From positions 1-64,000 of the forward strand of contig CADANY010000002.1 of assembly GCA_902789395.1 (NCBI GenBank): a DNA stretch of 64,000 bases. Reading direction: 5' to 3'. Numbering within the stretch: position 1 is the first letter of the stretch; every line of letters begins with the position of its first letter. The notes beneath the pieces were generated by a model, which was not told the DNA's origin, did not search any database, and saw only the letters and a program-made list of their open reading frames with translations. Source of the DNA: an uncultured Bacteroidia bacterium. GTDB lineage: Bacteria > Bacteroidota > Bacteroidia > Bacteroidales > UBA932. Both the position numbers and the translations under genes were made by a program. Shown here one piece after another: positions 25,656-33,447 of the stretch.

Positions 25656-27379
25656 TCTTCGGTGATTATCGGTTGAAGGAATTCTCCTATCCGTTCCAGC
25701 CAGGTATAGCTGCCAGTGCCGGGAGAGGCCGTCCGCTGAAAGCAATGGGGACGGGTTGCCAGGGTGTGCAACTCACTCTGGATACCCATTGCACGCATTT
25801 TTTCCCATGTCTTCACGGAGTTCATCGCGGCCCATTTGTCCGCGTCGCCATGAATGAAAAGCATCGGAGCGGTATCGAGATCAAATGAAAACTCCGGAGC
25901 CAGTACGGCGGCATCATCGTTGCCTCCGGTCGTATTATTCTTCTCAAGCCCGTCTGTCAGGGCATAGGCGGGATAGATCCCGATACCCCACTGAACCTTG
26001 CAGGAGAGCTTGTCTATCGCGTCAATGGGAAGGTAAGCCTGGTGCCGGGAAGAGGTCACGCCCATCAGGGTCAGGTGGCCGCCGGCGGAAGAGCCCATAA
26101 TTCCGATACGGTCCGGATCCAGGCCGCGAGCAGCCGCTTCGCTCCGGACGATACGGATGGTACGCTGCAGGTCTTCCCAGGCGCATGTATGTTTGGCCAG
26201 CCCTTTCGGACGCGGGGAACGATACCGCAGCGTCACGACAGTCATCCCCTTTTCGTTCAGATACCGCCGGGCGGGTGCGACTTCAAATCCGTCCGGATTG
26301 TTGCCGAGATAGCTTCCCCCGGAATAGATTATTTGGATTGCTTTCGTTTTCAGCTCTTTCGGGAAATGCCATTCGATATAGGGCTCGCAGAGATGGTCCT
26401 GGGCGTCTGGCATCTTCCCTTCCGGCCAGACGCGTTCCCTGAGAACCCGGCCGCGCGCTTCGTCGGACGGATACCGGTCCATCAGTTTGACTTCTTCCGG
26501 AACGGGTCCCAGGAAACCCATCTGGACCATAAACTCAATCCCCCTTTCAAGCCCGAAGGCTCCGTGTCCTTTTCCGGGATACAGGTGCAGTTCCGCCGGG
26601 ATCCCCCGCTTCCGGAGTTCTCGGTAGATCAGCGTTGAACCGGTCGGAGGATAGGGGTCCAGGCCGCCGTGATGCAGACTCATCGGGCAGGTCTTCGAAT
26701 CAAATTTGAAAACATCGCTCAGGGCAACATCGGGGCCATATCCTTCGCGGGTCGCCCGGGTTCCGGTCTCCCCGTCCGTCGTCACGTAGGCCGGAGCATT
26801 GACGATTGCCCAGTTCAGGTGGCACGGAATCTCGTCGAGGGCATCAATCTTTTCGTAGGCTGGCGTTTCGGAACTTGTAGCCAAAAGCACGGCGAGATGG
26901 GACCCGGCCGACATGGAGATGGCTCCGATCCTCTCTGGATCGAAACCTCGTCTTGCCGCTTCGCTTCGGACCATCCGCACGGCCCGCTGCCCGTCTTCCC
27001 AAGCCGTCTGATAGACGGGAAGCCCCTCCGGCCTCGGCGTTCTGTAGACGAAATTGACGCATTGTATCCCCTTTGCTGTCAGTTCCTTATGCCATTTATC
27101 GATCAGTCCCACATCGCAGCAGTTATTATAACCGCCTCCGGAAATCAGAATCATACAGGCTCCGTTGCGGACAGAAGGGTCCGGGGTTTCGAACCACTCC
27201 AGATAAGCTGTCCGGTAGGCATCGGGGTTGAATCCTTCCGCTGCGGTTTCGTTTGTCATTGCGGCAATCTGATGCTTCTGAGCATCCGGCATTTTCCCCT
27301 TCGGCCAGATGGATTCCCTCTCATAGGCTGACAGGGAAAGGCTGAGCAAGAGGAAGAAGAGTCCGATGATTCTTTTCAT
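25652..27379 (-). CDS. Secreted protein with two tandem alpha/beta-hydrolase (BD-FAE/acetyl-esterase-like) domains
   Basis: 575 residues; signal peptide about 1-18 (SLSLSAYE). Two homologous esterase domains (about 20-310 and 318-573) each begin with WPKGKMPDAQ or WPEGKMPDAQ and share RSPRPKGL/RTPRPEGL and AWED-Q+-R+VRSEAA. Both retain a triad: SMSAGSH, GGLDPYPP and GKGHGAF in the first; GSSAGGH, HGDADKW and RPHCFQ in the second. Such domains deacetylate xylan or other acetylated glycans or cleave hydroxycinnamoyl esters. The internal duplication doubles the usual size of about 290 residues. Overlaps the next gene by four bases. Confidence 0.87.
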   Translation of the reverse strand: MKRIIGLFFLLLSLSLSAYERESIWPKGKMPDAQKHQIAAMTNETAAEGFNPDAYRTAYLEWFETPDPSVRNGACMILISGGGYNNCCDVGLIDKWHKELTAKGIQCVNFVYRTPRPEGLPVYQTAWEDGQRAVRMVRSEAARRGFDPERIGAISMSAGSHLAVLLATSSETPAYEKIDALDEIPCHLNWAIVNAPAYVTTDGETGTRATREGYGPDVALSDVFKFDSKTCPMSLHHGGLDPYPPTGSTLIYRELRKRGIPAELHLYPGKGHGAFGLERGIEFMVQMGFLGPVPEEVKLMDRYPSDEARGRVLRERVWPEGKMPDAQDHLCEPYIEWHFPKELKTKAIQIIYSGGSYLGNNPDGFEVAPARRYLNEKGMTVVTLRYRSPRPKGLAKHTCAWEDLQRTIRIVRSEAAARGLDPDRIGIMGSSAGGHLTLMGVTSSRHQAYLPIDAIDKLSCKVQWGIGIYPAYALTDGLEKNNTTGGNDDAAVLAPEFSFDLDTAPMLFIHGDADKWAAMNSVKTWEKMRAMGIQSELHTLATRPHCFQRTASPGTGSYTWLERIGEFLQPIITEE

Positions 27380-27395
27380 GATGGAAAAACAATAA

Positions 27396-27416
27396 GAGGC
27401 TGGGAATGCCAGCCTC
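27396..27416 (-). terminator. Rho-independent terminator after the small barrel gene
   Basis: Perfect 8-bp stem GAGGCTGG/CCAGCCTC with a five-base loop. On the minus strand it is followed by TTATTGTTTTT, ending the transcript of the 27437-27871 gene just before the esterase gene. Confidence 0.75.
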
Positions 27417-27436
27417 GAAATCTAACAAAAATTCAA

Positions 27437-27871
27437 TTAAAACTGATAGCGGAGACCCAATCCGATACTGGACCATCCGAAGGTTGTCGCCGGAATGAGC
27501 TCAAACATCGGCCTCCAGTCCAACGAAATCTGGAAAGGAATACTGGGGAAGAGATACTCAAGACCAACCTGGGCTCCGACTCCAAGGCCGAGCCCGGCTT
27601 CTCCGGCAATCCAGACGTCAGCGGCAGGACCGGCATAGAAATTCAGCGGTCCGACGGGCGCAATCATGAAATCATATGCGGCAGCGGCGTTGAAATAACC
27701 ATGCATGAAGTTCCACCCAAGATCAACTTCGAGGAAGTTTTCGGCACCCATGGTGTGCTGATAAGAGAGTTCCGTGTTCGGGCCGATGCGTACACCAAGT
27801 GCACGGGACTGTGCGGAAGCCGCTACGGCAAAGCCGAGAAGAGCGGCAAGAATAAGTAACGTCTTTTTCAT
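27437..27871 (-). CDS. Small outer-membrane beta-barrel protein
   Basis: 144 residues with a signal peptide (AVAASAQ, about 1-20) and about eight short amphipathic strands, closing with WSSIGLGLRYQF, an aromatic C-terminus typical of outer-membrane barrels. Size and pattern resemble small OmpA/OmpW-like or porin-like proteins of Bacteroidales; no specific function can be given. It has its own TATATTTG promoter and its own terminator, so it is a single-gene transcript. Confidence 0.75.
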   Translation of the reverse strand: MKKTLLILAALLGFAVAASAQSRALGVRIGPNTELSYQHTMGAENFLEVDLGWNFMHGYFNAAAAYDFMIAPVGPLNFYAGPAADVWIAGEAGLGLGVGAQVGLEYLFPSIPFQISLDWRPMFELIPATTFGWSSIGLGLRYQF

Positions 27872-27892
27872 CTTTTAAAAGATTTATTTTTA

Positions 27893-27900
27893 CAAATATA
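27893..27900 (-). promoter_or_regulatory. -7 promoter element for the small barrel gene
   Basis: TATATTTG on the minus strand, 21 bases upstream of the start at 27871. Confidence 0.6.
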
Positions 27901-27921
27901 AGAATTCTTACGAAATAATGA

Positions 27922-29265
27922 TCAGTATCCGAGTCGTCGAAGCGTTTCTTCCGCATCCGGCACCTCTGTCGGAGCTCCCTTTTCCCGAAGCCCGCGCTCG
28001 ATCAGGAACCGGAGTGTCATCTCACTTCGGTTTGTGAAAAAACCGTCTGAGCGGCCGGTCTGCTCTTCCATCTGCGTCTCCGTATCAAAGGAATAAGGAT
28101 GATTCAGCATGCCCGCTTTCCGGACGAGTTCCGCCTGCCAGGGATGATTCAGCTCGGCATAATTGTTCGGGGCCCCGGAAATGGACGGGCCGGAGATGTT
28201 GGCTCCATTCTTCCGGGCCCACTTCAGGATCGCCTCGAATCCCTCCGGTGTATCCAGGTCTCCGCCCGGAATCTCTTCCGGACAGGGAGGCCAAAGAAGG
28301 AAGCACATCGGGAGGCGGCCCTTGAAAACGGCATGCGCCCTCTGGAGAGAGGCCGGAGAGAACGTCTGGAGGATAACTTTTCCTCCCGTATTCCCGACAT
28401 TGATCCGACCGTCTTTATAGAATGCTTTTTCCGCGGCCGGACGCGTCAGGATATTCCATCCTTCTTTATCCAGGATATCATATACGCGCTGCTCCATATC
28501 TGCGGGATTGAATTCAGGCTCCTTGAATTCAATATAGATTCCGGGCCGGTTTCCGGAATCCTGCGGGTCGGGTTCATAGGCTTTAGAGAAATCATACGCC
28601 ACGATTTCCATATACTTCCCACCTTCAGGAGCCGCATGGAAAATCTCCTGGAGGGTCTTCCCCCGGCAAGATTCTTTCAGCGCGTATGGCAAAATCCTGC
28701 GCCCGGAGGTATCCCGGCAAAGGCGCTTTCCAGAGGCATAGGCGATCTGGTCCTGCAAGGCAGAAACGTATTGGCTCCCGGCAAAAGAAGGACGAGCCCT
28801 GTCGGGGTTCTCCGCATTGAACCAACTTCCGGCATCCAGCATCAGGAGTTCGGTATAATAATAAGAAGAGGCGACATACGGCTGGAATGTCTCTTTGTCA
28901 CGGATTACCTGGGCGACGGCATCTGCACTGCTGAATCCCAGCGACTCGTAAAAGCCGATCCGGGTCTGAGGAATCCGGTCCCCGAAGACCGCCTCGATAT
29001 CCGTCGTCCGTGTCAGGTTGTCATCGTGATTGGCCAGGATGACCCCATCCTTGGTACACTGCAGGTCGGATTCAAGATAATCGGCCCCGGTTTCCCGTGC
29101 CCAACGCCAGGCGCTTTCCGTTTCCTCCGGAGCCCAGTAGGTCGAACCGCGATGGGCCATAACCGCATGGGAAGGAATCTGTTCCGGGCCCTTGCAACCG
29201 CTGATAATCAGGGCCGAAAGAAGGCCCATTGACAGAATTCTGCTTCTGATCATTTTGCTTTTCAT
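27922..29265 (-). CDS. Glycerophosphodiester phosphodiesterase family lipoprotein
   Basis: 447 residues. The lipobox ALIISGC gives Cys24. The catalytic GDPD motifs are intact: MAHRG (His38, Arg39), YLESDLQ (Glu65, Asp67) and ANHDDN (His80). Compared with the usual 250-320 residue core there is an insertion of roughly 100 residues after the first motifs (about 100-220), and the barrel resumes at GIYIEFKEPEF. The enzyme probably hydrolyses glycerophosphodiesters or similar phosphodiesters in the periplasm or at the surface. Starts at 29253 or 29229 are alternatives. It shares a divergent promoter region with the GH28 gene. Confidence 0.88.
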   Translation of the reverse strand: MKSKMIRSRILSMGLLSALIISGCKGPEQIPSHAVMAHRGSTYWAPEETESAWRWARETGADYLESDLQCTKDGVILANHDDNLTRTTDIEAVFGDRIPQTRIGFYESLGFSSADAVAQVIRDKETFQPYVASSYYYTELLMLDAGSWFNAENPDRARPSFAGSQYVSALQDQIAYASGKRLCRDTSGRRILPYALKESCRGKTLQEIFHAAPEGGKYMEIVAYDFSKAYEPDPQDSGNRPGIYIEFKEPEFNPADMEQRVYDILDKEGWNILTRPAAEKAFYKDGRINVGNTGGKVILQTFSPASLQRAHAVFKGRLPMCFLLWPPCPEEIPGGDLDTPEGFEAILKWARKNGANISGPSISGAPNNYAELNHPWQAELVRKAGMLNHPYSFDTETQMEEQTGRSDGFFTNRSEMTLRFLIERGLREKGAPTEVPDAEETLRRLGY

Positions 29266-29278
29266 TAAAGTTCTATTG

Positions 29279-29286
29279 CAAAGATA
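29279..29286 (-). promoter_or_regulatory. -7 promoter element for the GDPD gene
   Basis: TATCTTTG on the minus strand, 13 bases upstream of the start at 29265. Confidence 0.65.
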
Positions 29287-29317
29287 CGAATTCCTCCCGC
29301 AGATTCCCGCATTTTAT

Positions 29318-29325
29318 TATCTTTG
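29318..29325 (+). promoter_or_regulatory. -7 promoter element for the GH28 gene
   Basis: TATCTTTG, with only five bases to the ATG at 29331; transcription would begin at or beside the start codon. Confidence 0.7.
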
Positions 29326-29330
29326 CGATT

Positions 29331-30710
29331 ATGAAACGAATTCTACTTTCCCTCGCCTTTCTGTGCGCCTCTGTCGCCGTCGTAACGGCGCGCAATTATA
29401 CGGACCTATACCGGAATCTGCCCATCGCCCTTTCTGAGCCGGTCGCTCCCGTCATCCCCGACAGGACGGTCTCGCTCCTTGATTTCGGCGGCTCCGGAGA
29501 CGGCATCACGCTCAATACCGAAGCTTTTCGGAAAGCCATCTCCTCTTTGGCGAAACAGGGAGGAGGGCACCTTCTCGTTCCTGCAGGGATCTACTTGACA
29601 GGACCGATCTCCCTCAAAGACAATATTGATCTGCATCTGGAGCGTAACGCACTCGTTCTCTTTACGCCCGAAAAAGCCGCCTTCCTGAAGGCGGACGGTT
29701 CCGGAATGGTCCCGGGACTCTCTGCCAGCAATCGCAAGAATATCAGCGTAACCGGAGAGGGAATCCTGGACGGAAACGGAGAATGGTGGCGGGCTGTCAA
29801 ACGGAGCAAGGTCAGTGATGTTGAGTGGAAAGACTTCCTGCGCCTCGGCGGAACGGTTAGCGAAGACGGTTCGCTCTGGTACCCTTTCGGGCTTAAGCTC
29901 TTCGATAATGCCGCGGCCTCTCCTCAGGAACAGGAACGGCTTCGGACGCACCTGATCCGGTTCACGGACTGCGACCGCGTGCTGGTTTCCGGAATTACGA
30001 TCCAGAATTCTCCGAAATTCCACCTCGTCCCCCAGCGGTGCCGGAATGTCATAATTGACGGCGTAACGGTCCGTTGTCCATGGAATGCGCAGAACGGAGA
30101 CGGAATCGACTTGATGCAATGCAGTGATGTCCTTGTAACCGGATGCCGGGTCGATGTCGGAGACGACGGAATCTGCCTAAAGGGCGGCGCCGGGGAGGCC
30201 GGAGTCAAAGGAGGCCCTTGCCAGCGAATCCTGATTACAGGCAATACGGTCAATCATGCCCACGGCGGATTTGTCATCGGATCCGAATTCTCCGGAGGCA
30301 TGTTTGACATCATCGTGCGCGACAATACCTTCTCAGGAACAGATACCGGCCTTCGCTTCAAAAGCGGTCCCGGCCGGGGCGGACGATGCAGAAACATCTT
30401 TATTTCTTCGATTTTCATGAGCGACATCCGGGACGAAGCGATTGTTTTCGAGACCGCTTATGCCAACCAATCCGTCGGAGAGACGGCAAAGGCCGCCCGG
30501 ACGGAGAACTTCCAGCCCGACTTTTCAGACATCCATATCTCCGGGGTCACCTGCCGGGATACCCGAATTGGAGTTGCCGCGCACGGCCTCCTTACAATGA
30601 TTCATGATATCACCCTGGAAAAAAGCATCATCTTTTACAGCGAAAAAGGAACGGATATCGCCGATCCGGCGATGATCTCTTTCCAGGATGTCAATATTCT
30701 GACATATTAG
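29331..30710 (+). CDS. GH28 polygalacturonase-like glycoside hydrolase, secreted
   Basis: 459 residues. Signal peptide about 1-20 (CASVAVVTAR). A right-handed beta-helix follows a GDGITLNTEAFRKAI opening typical of bacterial GH28. Catalytic motifs are NGDGIDL (for NTD), VGDDGICLKGG (DD), the His of HAHGGFVIGSE (GHG-type) and LRFKSG (R-x-K). It should cleave pectic galacturonan or rhamnogalacturonan chains by inversion in the periplasm or outside. The signal peptide needs the first ATG, which lies five bases after the promoter element, so the mRNA is probably leaderless. A glycosidase-tail remnant follows directly. Confidence 0.92.
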   Translation: MKRILLSLAFLCASVAVVTARNYTDLYRNLPIALSEPVAPVIPDRTVSLLDFGGSGDGITLNTEAFRKAISSLAKQGGGHLLVPAGIYLTGPISLKDNIDLHLERNALVLFTPEKAAFLKADGSGMVPGLSASNRKNISVTGEGILDGNGEWWRAVKRSKVSDVEWKDFLRLGGTVSEDGSLWYPFGLKLFDNAAASPQEQERLRTHLIRFTDCDRVLVSGITIQNSPKFHLVPQRCRNVIIDGVTVRCPWNAQNGDGIDLMQCSDVLVTGCRVDVGDDGICLKGGAGEAGVKGGPCQRILITGNTVNHAHGGFVIGSEFSGGMFDIIVRDNTFSGTDTGLRFKSGPGRGGRCRNIFISSIFMSDIRDEAIVFETAYANQSVGETAKAARTENFQPDFSDIHISGVTCRDTRIGVAAHGLLTMIHDITLEKSIIFYSEKGTDIADPAMISFQDVNILTY

Positions 30711-30889
30711 GCAGAGGTGTCCGCCCGGAAGGGCAGCTCGCCGTCGTGACGGTGGAACGGGACGCTCCACCGCGGGAGAGGTCCTTATTAAGCTCCGAAG
30801 TGGTCGGCGGCTTCACCGGCGTCACCATCGGCATGTTCTGCGCCTCCGGCACTGCGACTTTCTCCTCCTTCCGGCTCTCCGAGCAGTAG
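30711..30889 (+). pseudogene. Remnant of a glycoside hydrolase C-terminus (GH43-like)
   Basis: In the frame ending at TAG 30887-30889 about 56 codons read like the end of a beta-xylosidase-type GH43 C-terminal concanavalin-like domain: LAVVTVERD, then LLSSEVVGGFTGVTIGM, then SGTATFSSFRLSEQ before the stop. GGFTG-x-x-(I/V)GM/L followed by an F-x-x-F strand is typical there, from memory. There is no start codon, and the rest of the gene is absent; the frame runs directly into the end of the GH28 gene. The best reading is an eroded gene whose 5' part was deleted. The remaining gap (30890-30931 and 30965-31029) shows nothing else. Confidence 0.5.
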
Positions 30890-30931
30890 GGACGGCGCCG
30901 CATAAGTAATTAATAATCAGGATTTTTCTCG

Positions 30932-30964
30932 ATATCGTCCCCCTATGGTATAGGGGGACGATAT
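30932..30964. repeat. Perfect 15-bp inverted repeat upstream of the transposase (REP-like)
   Basis: ATATCGTCCCCCTAT at 30932-30946 and its exact reverse complement at 30950-30964, separated by GGT. The left arm recurs exactly at 31998-32012, past the transposase gene. No U-run follows, so it is a poor terminator. REP-type palindromes flanking single-copy HUH transposase genes are the substrates of RAYT proteins. Confidence 0.8.
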
Positions 30965-31029
30965 TCATTATTCTCCACATAATCAACCATTTGGACGGCA
31001 CCCTCCTTTCCTCTCTCCCCTTTTTTCTT

Positions 31030-31037
31030 TATCTTTG
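31030..31037 (+). promoter_or_regulatory. -7 promoter element for the transposase gene
   Basis: TATCTTTG, 22 bases upstream of ATG 31060. It excludes the upstream in-frame ATG at 30991 as the start. Confidence 0.65.
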
Positions 31038-31059
31038 TCCTGAACAAATAAACGGAACT

Positions 31060-31986
31060 ATGAATTTCTTCAAAGAAGAACCGAGCGTCTTGCACGTCTA
31101 TCAGAATACTGTCGGCGGAGCCCTGTTGTTTTATTCCCCCATCGATTATCTTGTTTTCTATTCCGTCTTCTCCGTTTGCGTCAGGCAGTTCAGGGTTAAG
31201 ATCCTTGGATTATGTCTTATGGTAGACCATATTCATGTTCTGTTCGCAGAAACCGATCTGCCACGGATCCGGCGTTTTATGCAGAGTTGCACTTCGCGCT
31301 ATTCCAGATCATTTAACAATTCTCTGGGCAAAGGTGGCCCCCTGTTTAATGAAGGATTCGGCCGGGCGGCAAAAAGAGGAATGAAAAAAATCCGGACGGC
31401 CATCGCTTATCTGTACAACAATCCGGTGGAGAAAAAACTCTGCTCCCGTGTCGAAGAATACCGGTGGAATTTCCTTGCCTTTGCAACCTCTGATCATCCT
31501 TTTTCAGAAAGAATACAGCGAAAGCATTCCAGAAAGTTCTTTCGAAAAGCCCTCGCAGAAATCGATTCGATCAGGGCTGCAGACTCCCCTTTGAATGAGA
31601 CTTGCCTGAAACGAATAATCCAACCTCTGACTCCCTCGGAGCGCGAACAATTATATGACTATATTATCTTCAAATATTCAGCTATTGATTACAAGTCCGT
31701 CATTGCTTTCTACGGGGATTATGAAAGAATGATACTCGCTATAAACTCGAATACCGGGAGTGAATACGATATCCACGAAAACACCTTCGGGGGTTCTGAT
31801 CATATATTTTATCAATTTTCCTCTTTTCTTAAGGAAAAGTATCACACAGAGCACATTAAAGATTTGCTCCGAGGGACGGAGAAAGAGAAACAATCGTTGT
31901 ATCGCCTTCTCAGAAACCGCTTCCCTCTCGCTTCTCGAAGAAAGGTTTGGGCTTTTTTGGGTGACCGGCAAATGTTTAACACATAA
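31060..31986 (+). CDS. HUH/Y1 transposase, IS200-like superfamily, REP-associated (RAYT-like)
   Basis: 308 residues from ATG 31060. The N-terminal domain has the HUH motif HIHVLF (His57, His59), a likely nucleophile Tyr81 in TSRYSRSFN, and the RAYT-type block GPLFNEGF...IAYLYNNPVEKKL...EEYRWNFLAF. A C-terminal extension (about 165-308) ends in a probable DNA-binding helical segment (LYRLLRNRFPLASRRKVWAFLG region). Such enzymes nick and rejoin single-stranded DNA at hairpins. The gene is flanked by exact copies of one 15-bp sequence but lacks IS-type terminal structures, as in domesticated RAYTs. Base composition looks more AT-rich than that of the adjacent glycosidases, in line with transfer. 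Confidence 0.85.
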   Translation: MNFFKEEPSVLHVYQNTVGGALLFYSPIDYLVFYSVFSVCVRQFRVKILGLCLMVDHIHVLFAETDLPRIRRFMQSCTSRYSRSFNNSLGKGGPLFNEGFGRAAKRGMKKIRTAIAYLYNNPVEKKLCSRVEEYRWNFLAFATSDHPFSERIQRKHSRKFFRKALAEIDSIRAADSPLNETCLKRIIQPLTPSEREQLYDYIIFKYSAIDYKSVIAFYGDYERMILAINSNTGSEYDIHENTFGGSDHIFYQFSSFLKEKYHTEHIKDLLRGTEKEKQSLYRLLRNRFPLASRRKVWAFLGDRQMFNT

Positions 31987-31997
31987 ACACTTCCAAA

Positions 31998-32012
31998 ATA
32001 TCGTCCCCCTAT
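31998..32012 (+). repeat. Second exact copy of the REP-like arm
   Basis: ATATCGTCCCCCTAT, identical to the left arm at 30932-30946. It is followed by CGCCGGGAGGGA, which can pair imperfectly with the C-run, giving a weaker hairpin just downstream of the transposase stop. Confidence 0.75.
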
Positions 32013-32092
32013 CGCCGGGAGGGAGTCTTTTCTTTAATCCTTTAATTCTCAGTATAATGGCGGGCACCCTTGCCGAATTCAAAGGAATGAGG

Positions 32093-32100
32093 TATCTTTG
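32093..32100 (+). promoter_or_regulatory. -7 promoter element for the GH29-cutC operon
   Basis: TATCTTTG, 24 bases upstream of the ATG at 32125. Confidence 0.65.
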
Positions 32101-32124
32101 TAATAACCACAAAATCCTGTTATT

Positions 32125-33447
32125 ATGAACAAATGGCTATACTGCTCCCTTGTGTGCCTGCTTTTCACAGGAATTGCAACGGCACAAACCGAGAAATATG
32201 TCCCTGCGGAGTCGAATCTTAAGGCGCGCGAACAGTTCGCCGGGCACAGGCTCGGTATTTTCCTGCACTGGGGAATCTATAGCTCATACGCCCAGGGCGA
32301 ATGGTACCTTTCTACCTCAAAACTGGATCCGGAAGCCTATATGGAAGCGGCGGAAGGATTCTGCCCGGCCCGTTTCGACCCGAAGGCCTGGGCACGGGCC
32401 TTCAAGGAGGCCGGAGCAGGATATGTAACCCTGACCTCCCGGCACCATGATGGTTTTTCCATGTTCAAGACTGCAGCAAGCCCCTTCAATATTGTAGACG
32501 GAACTCCCTACGGGAAGGATGCGGTCGGGATGCTGACCGAAGCCGTCAAAGCCGAAGGAATGGACATGCACTTCTATTATTCCCTGCTCGATTGGCTCCG
32601 GGAGGACTATCCGAAAGGAAAATCCGGCATTGCAAAAGACCCGAAGAAGGCCGACTATAACCACTATTTCGAGTTTGAGAAGGCTCAGATCAGGGAATTG
32701 ATGACCCAGTACCGGCCGGAAGCGCTCTGGTTCGACGGCATGTGGGATCACCGCGAGGCCGGGTTCGACTGGCGGATGGAGGAACTCTACCGGTTCATCC
32801 ATGGCATGGATCCCGCCTGTCTCATCGGAAACAACCACCACATTGCTCCTCTCGAAGGAGAAGACTTCCAAATGTTTGAACGGGATCTTCCGGGGGAAAA
32901 CAAAGCCGGGATGAGCGGCCAGGCCGTCAGTACGGTCATGCCCCTCGAGATGTGCGAAACGATGAACACCGCCTGGGGCTATAAGGTTGCCGACCAGAAC
33001 TATAAGAGCGTTAAGGATCTTGTCCGTCTGCTGGTCCGCGCTGCAGCCAAGGGGTCGAACCTGCTGATCAATATCGGTCCGCAGGCAAATGGAGAGCTGC
33101 CGGCACCCGCACTGGACCGTCTCAAGGGACTCGGCGCATGGATGAAAGTTTTCTCCCCGACTGTTGACGGAACGGACAAAACGGCGATTCCAGAGCAGCC
33201 CTGGGGCGTTTCTACCCGGACAAAAGCCTCTGTTTTCCTCCATATTATCGATGCAGGAAAACTTCCTTCCGACGGGAAGACCGCCATTCTCGTGATTCCC
33301 TTCGCTGAGAAAATCGCAGGAATCAGCGATTTCAAAACCCGGGAGATCCGTTCTTGGAAAGCCTCCAAGGACGGCTTCCTGACGATCACCCTGCCGCAAC
33401 CGGCAGCAGAAGAAATCGATATGGTCCTTGAGATCAAGTTGAAATGA
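32125..33447 (+). CDS. GH29 alpha-L-fucosidase, secreted
   Basis: 440 residues; signal peptide about 1-20 (TGIATAQ). GH29 barrel motifs: GIFLHWGIYSSYAQGEWY, the TSRHHDGFSMF block, and ALWFDGMWD with the likely nucleophile Asp204. NLLINIGPQANG follows near the end of the catalytic domain, then a short C-terminal beta domain. It hydrolyses terminal alpha-L-fucose from host or plant glycans by retention. The cutC start overlaps its stop (ATGA). A second, divergent GH29 is at 49442-50803. Confidence 0.94.
   Translation: MNKWLYCSLVCLLFTGIATAQTEKYVPAESNLKAREQFAGHRLGIFLHWGIYSSYAQGEWYLSTSKLDPEAYMEAAEGFCPARFDPKAWARAFKEAGAGYVTLTSRHHDGFSMFKTAASPFNIVDGTPYGKDAVGMLTEAVKAEGMDMHFYYSLLDWLREDYPKGKSGIAKDPKKADYNHYFEFEKAQIRELMTQYRPEALWFDGMWDHREAGFDWRMEELYRFIHGMDPACLIGNNHHIAPLEGEDFQMFERDLPGENKAGMSGQAVSTVMPLEMCETMNTAWGYKVADQNYKSVKDLVRLLVRAAAKGSNLLINIGPQANGELPAPALDRLKGLGAWMKVFSPTVDGTDKTAIPEQPWGVSTRTKASVFLHIIDAGKLPSDGKTAILVIPFAEKIAGISDFKTREIRSWKASKDGFLTITLPQPAAEEIDMVLEIKLK

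Noticed and set aside
30691..30903. Small antisense open frame over the remnant
   Set aside because: No domain, no promoter and no signal. The plus-strand frame has clear glycosidase-tail features and explains the codon pattern.
30932..30964. Inverted repeat as a simple rho-independent terminator of GH28
   Set aside because: It is more than 220 bases from the GH28 stop and has no following U-run. An exact copy of its arm occurs on the other side of the transposase gene, which fits a REP-like element better.
30932..32012. The 15-bp copies as target-site duplications of an insertion sequence
   Set aside because: The left copy is part of a perfect palindrome, and IS200-like Y1 enzymes do not make target duplications. 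No terminal IS structure or partner gene is seen.
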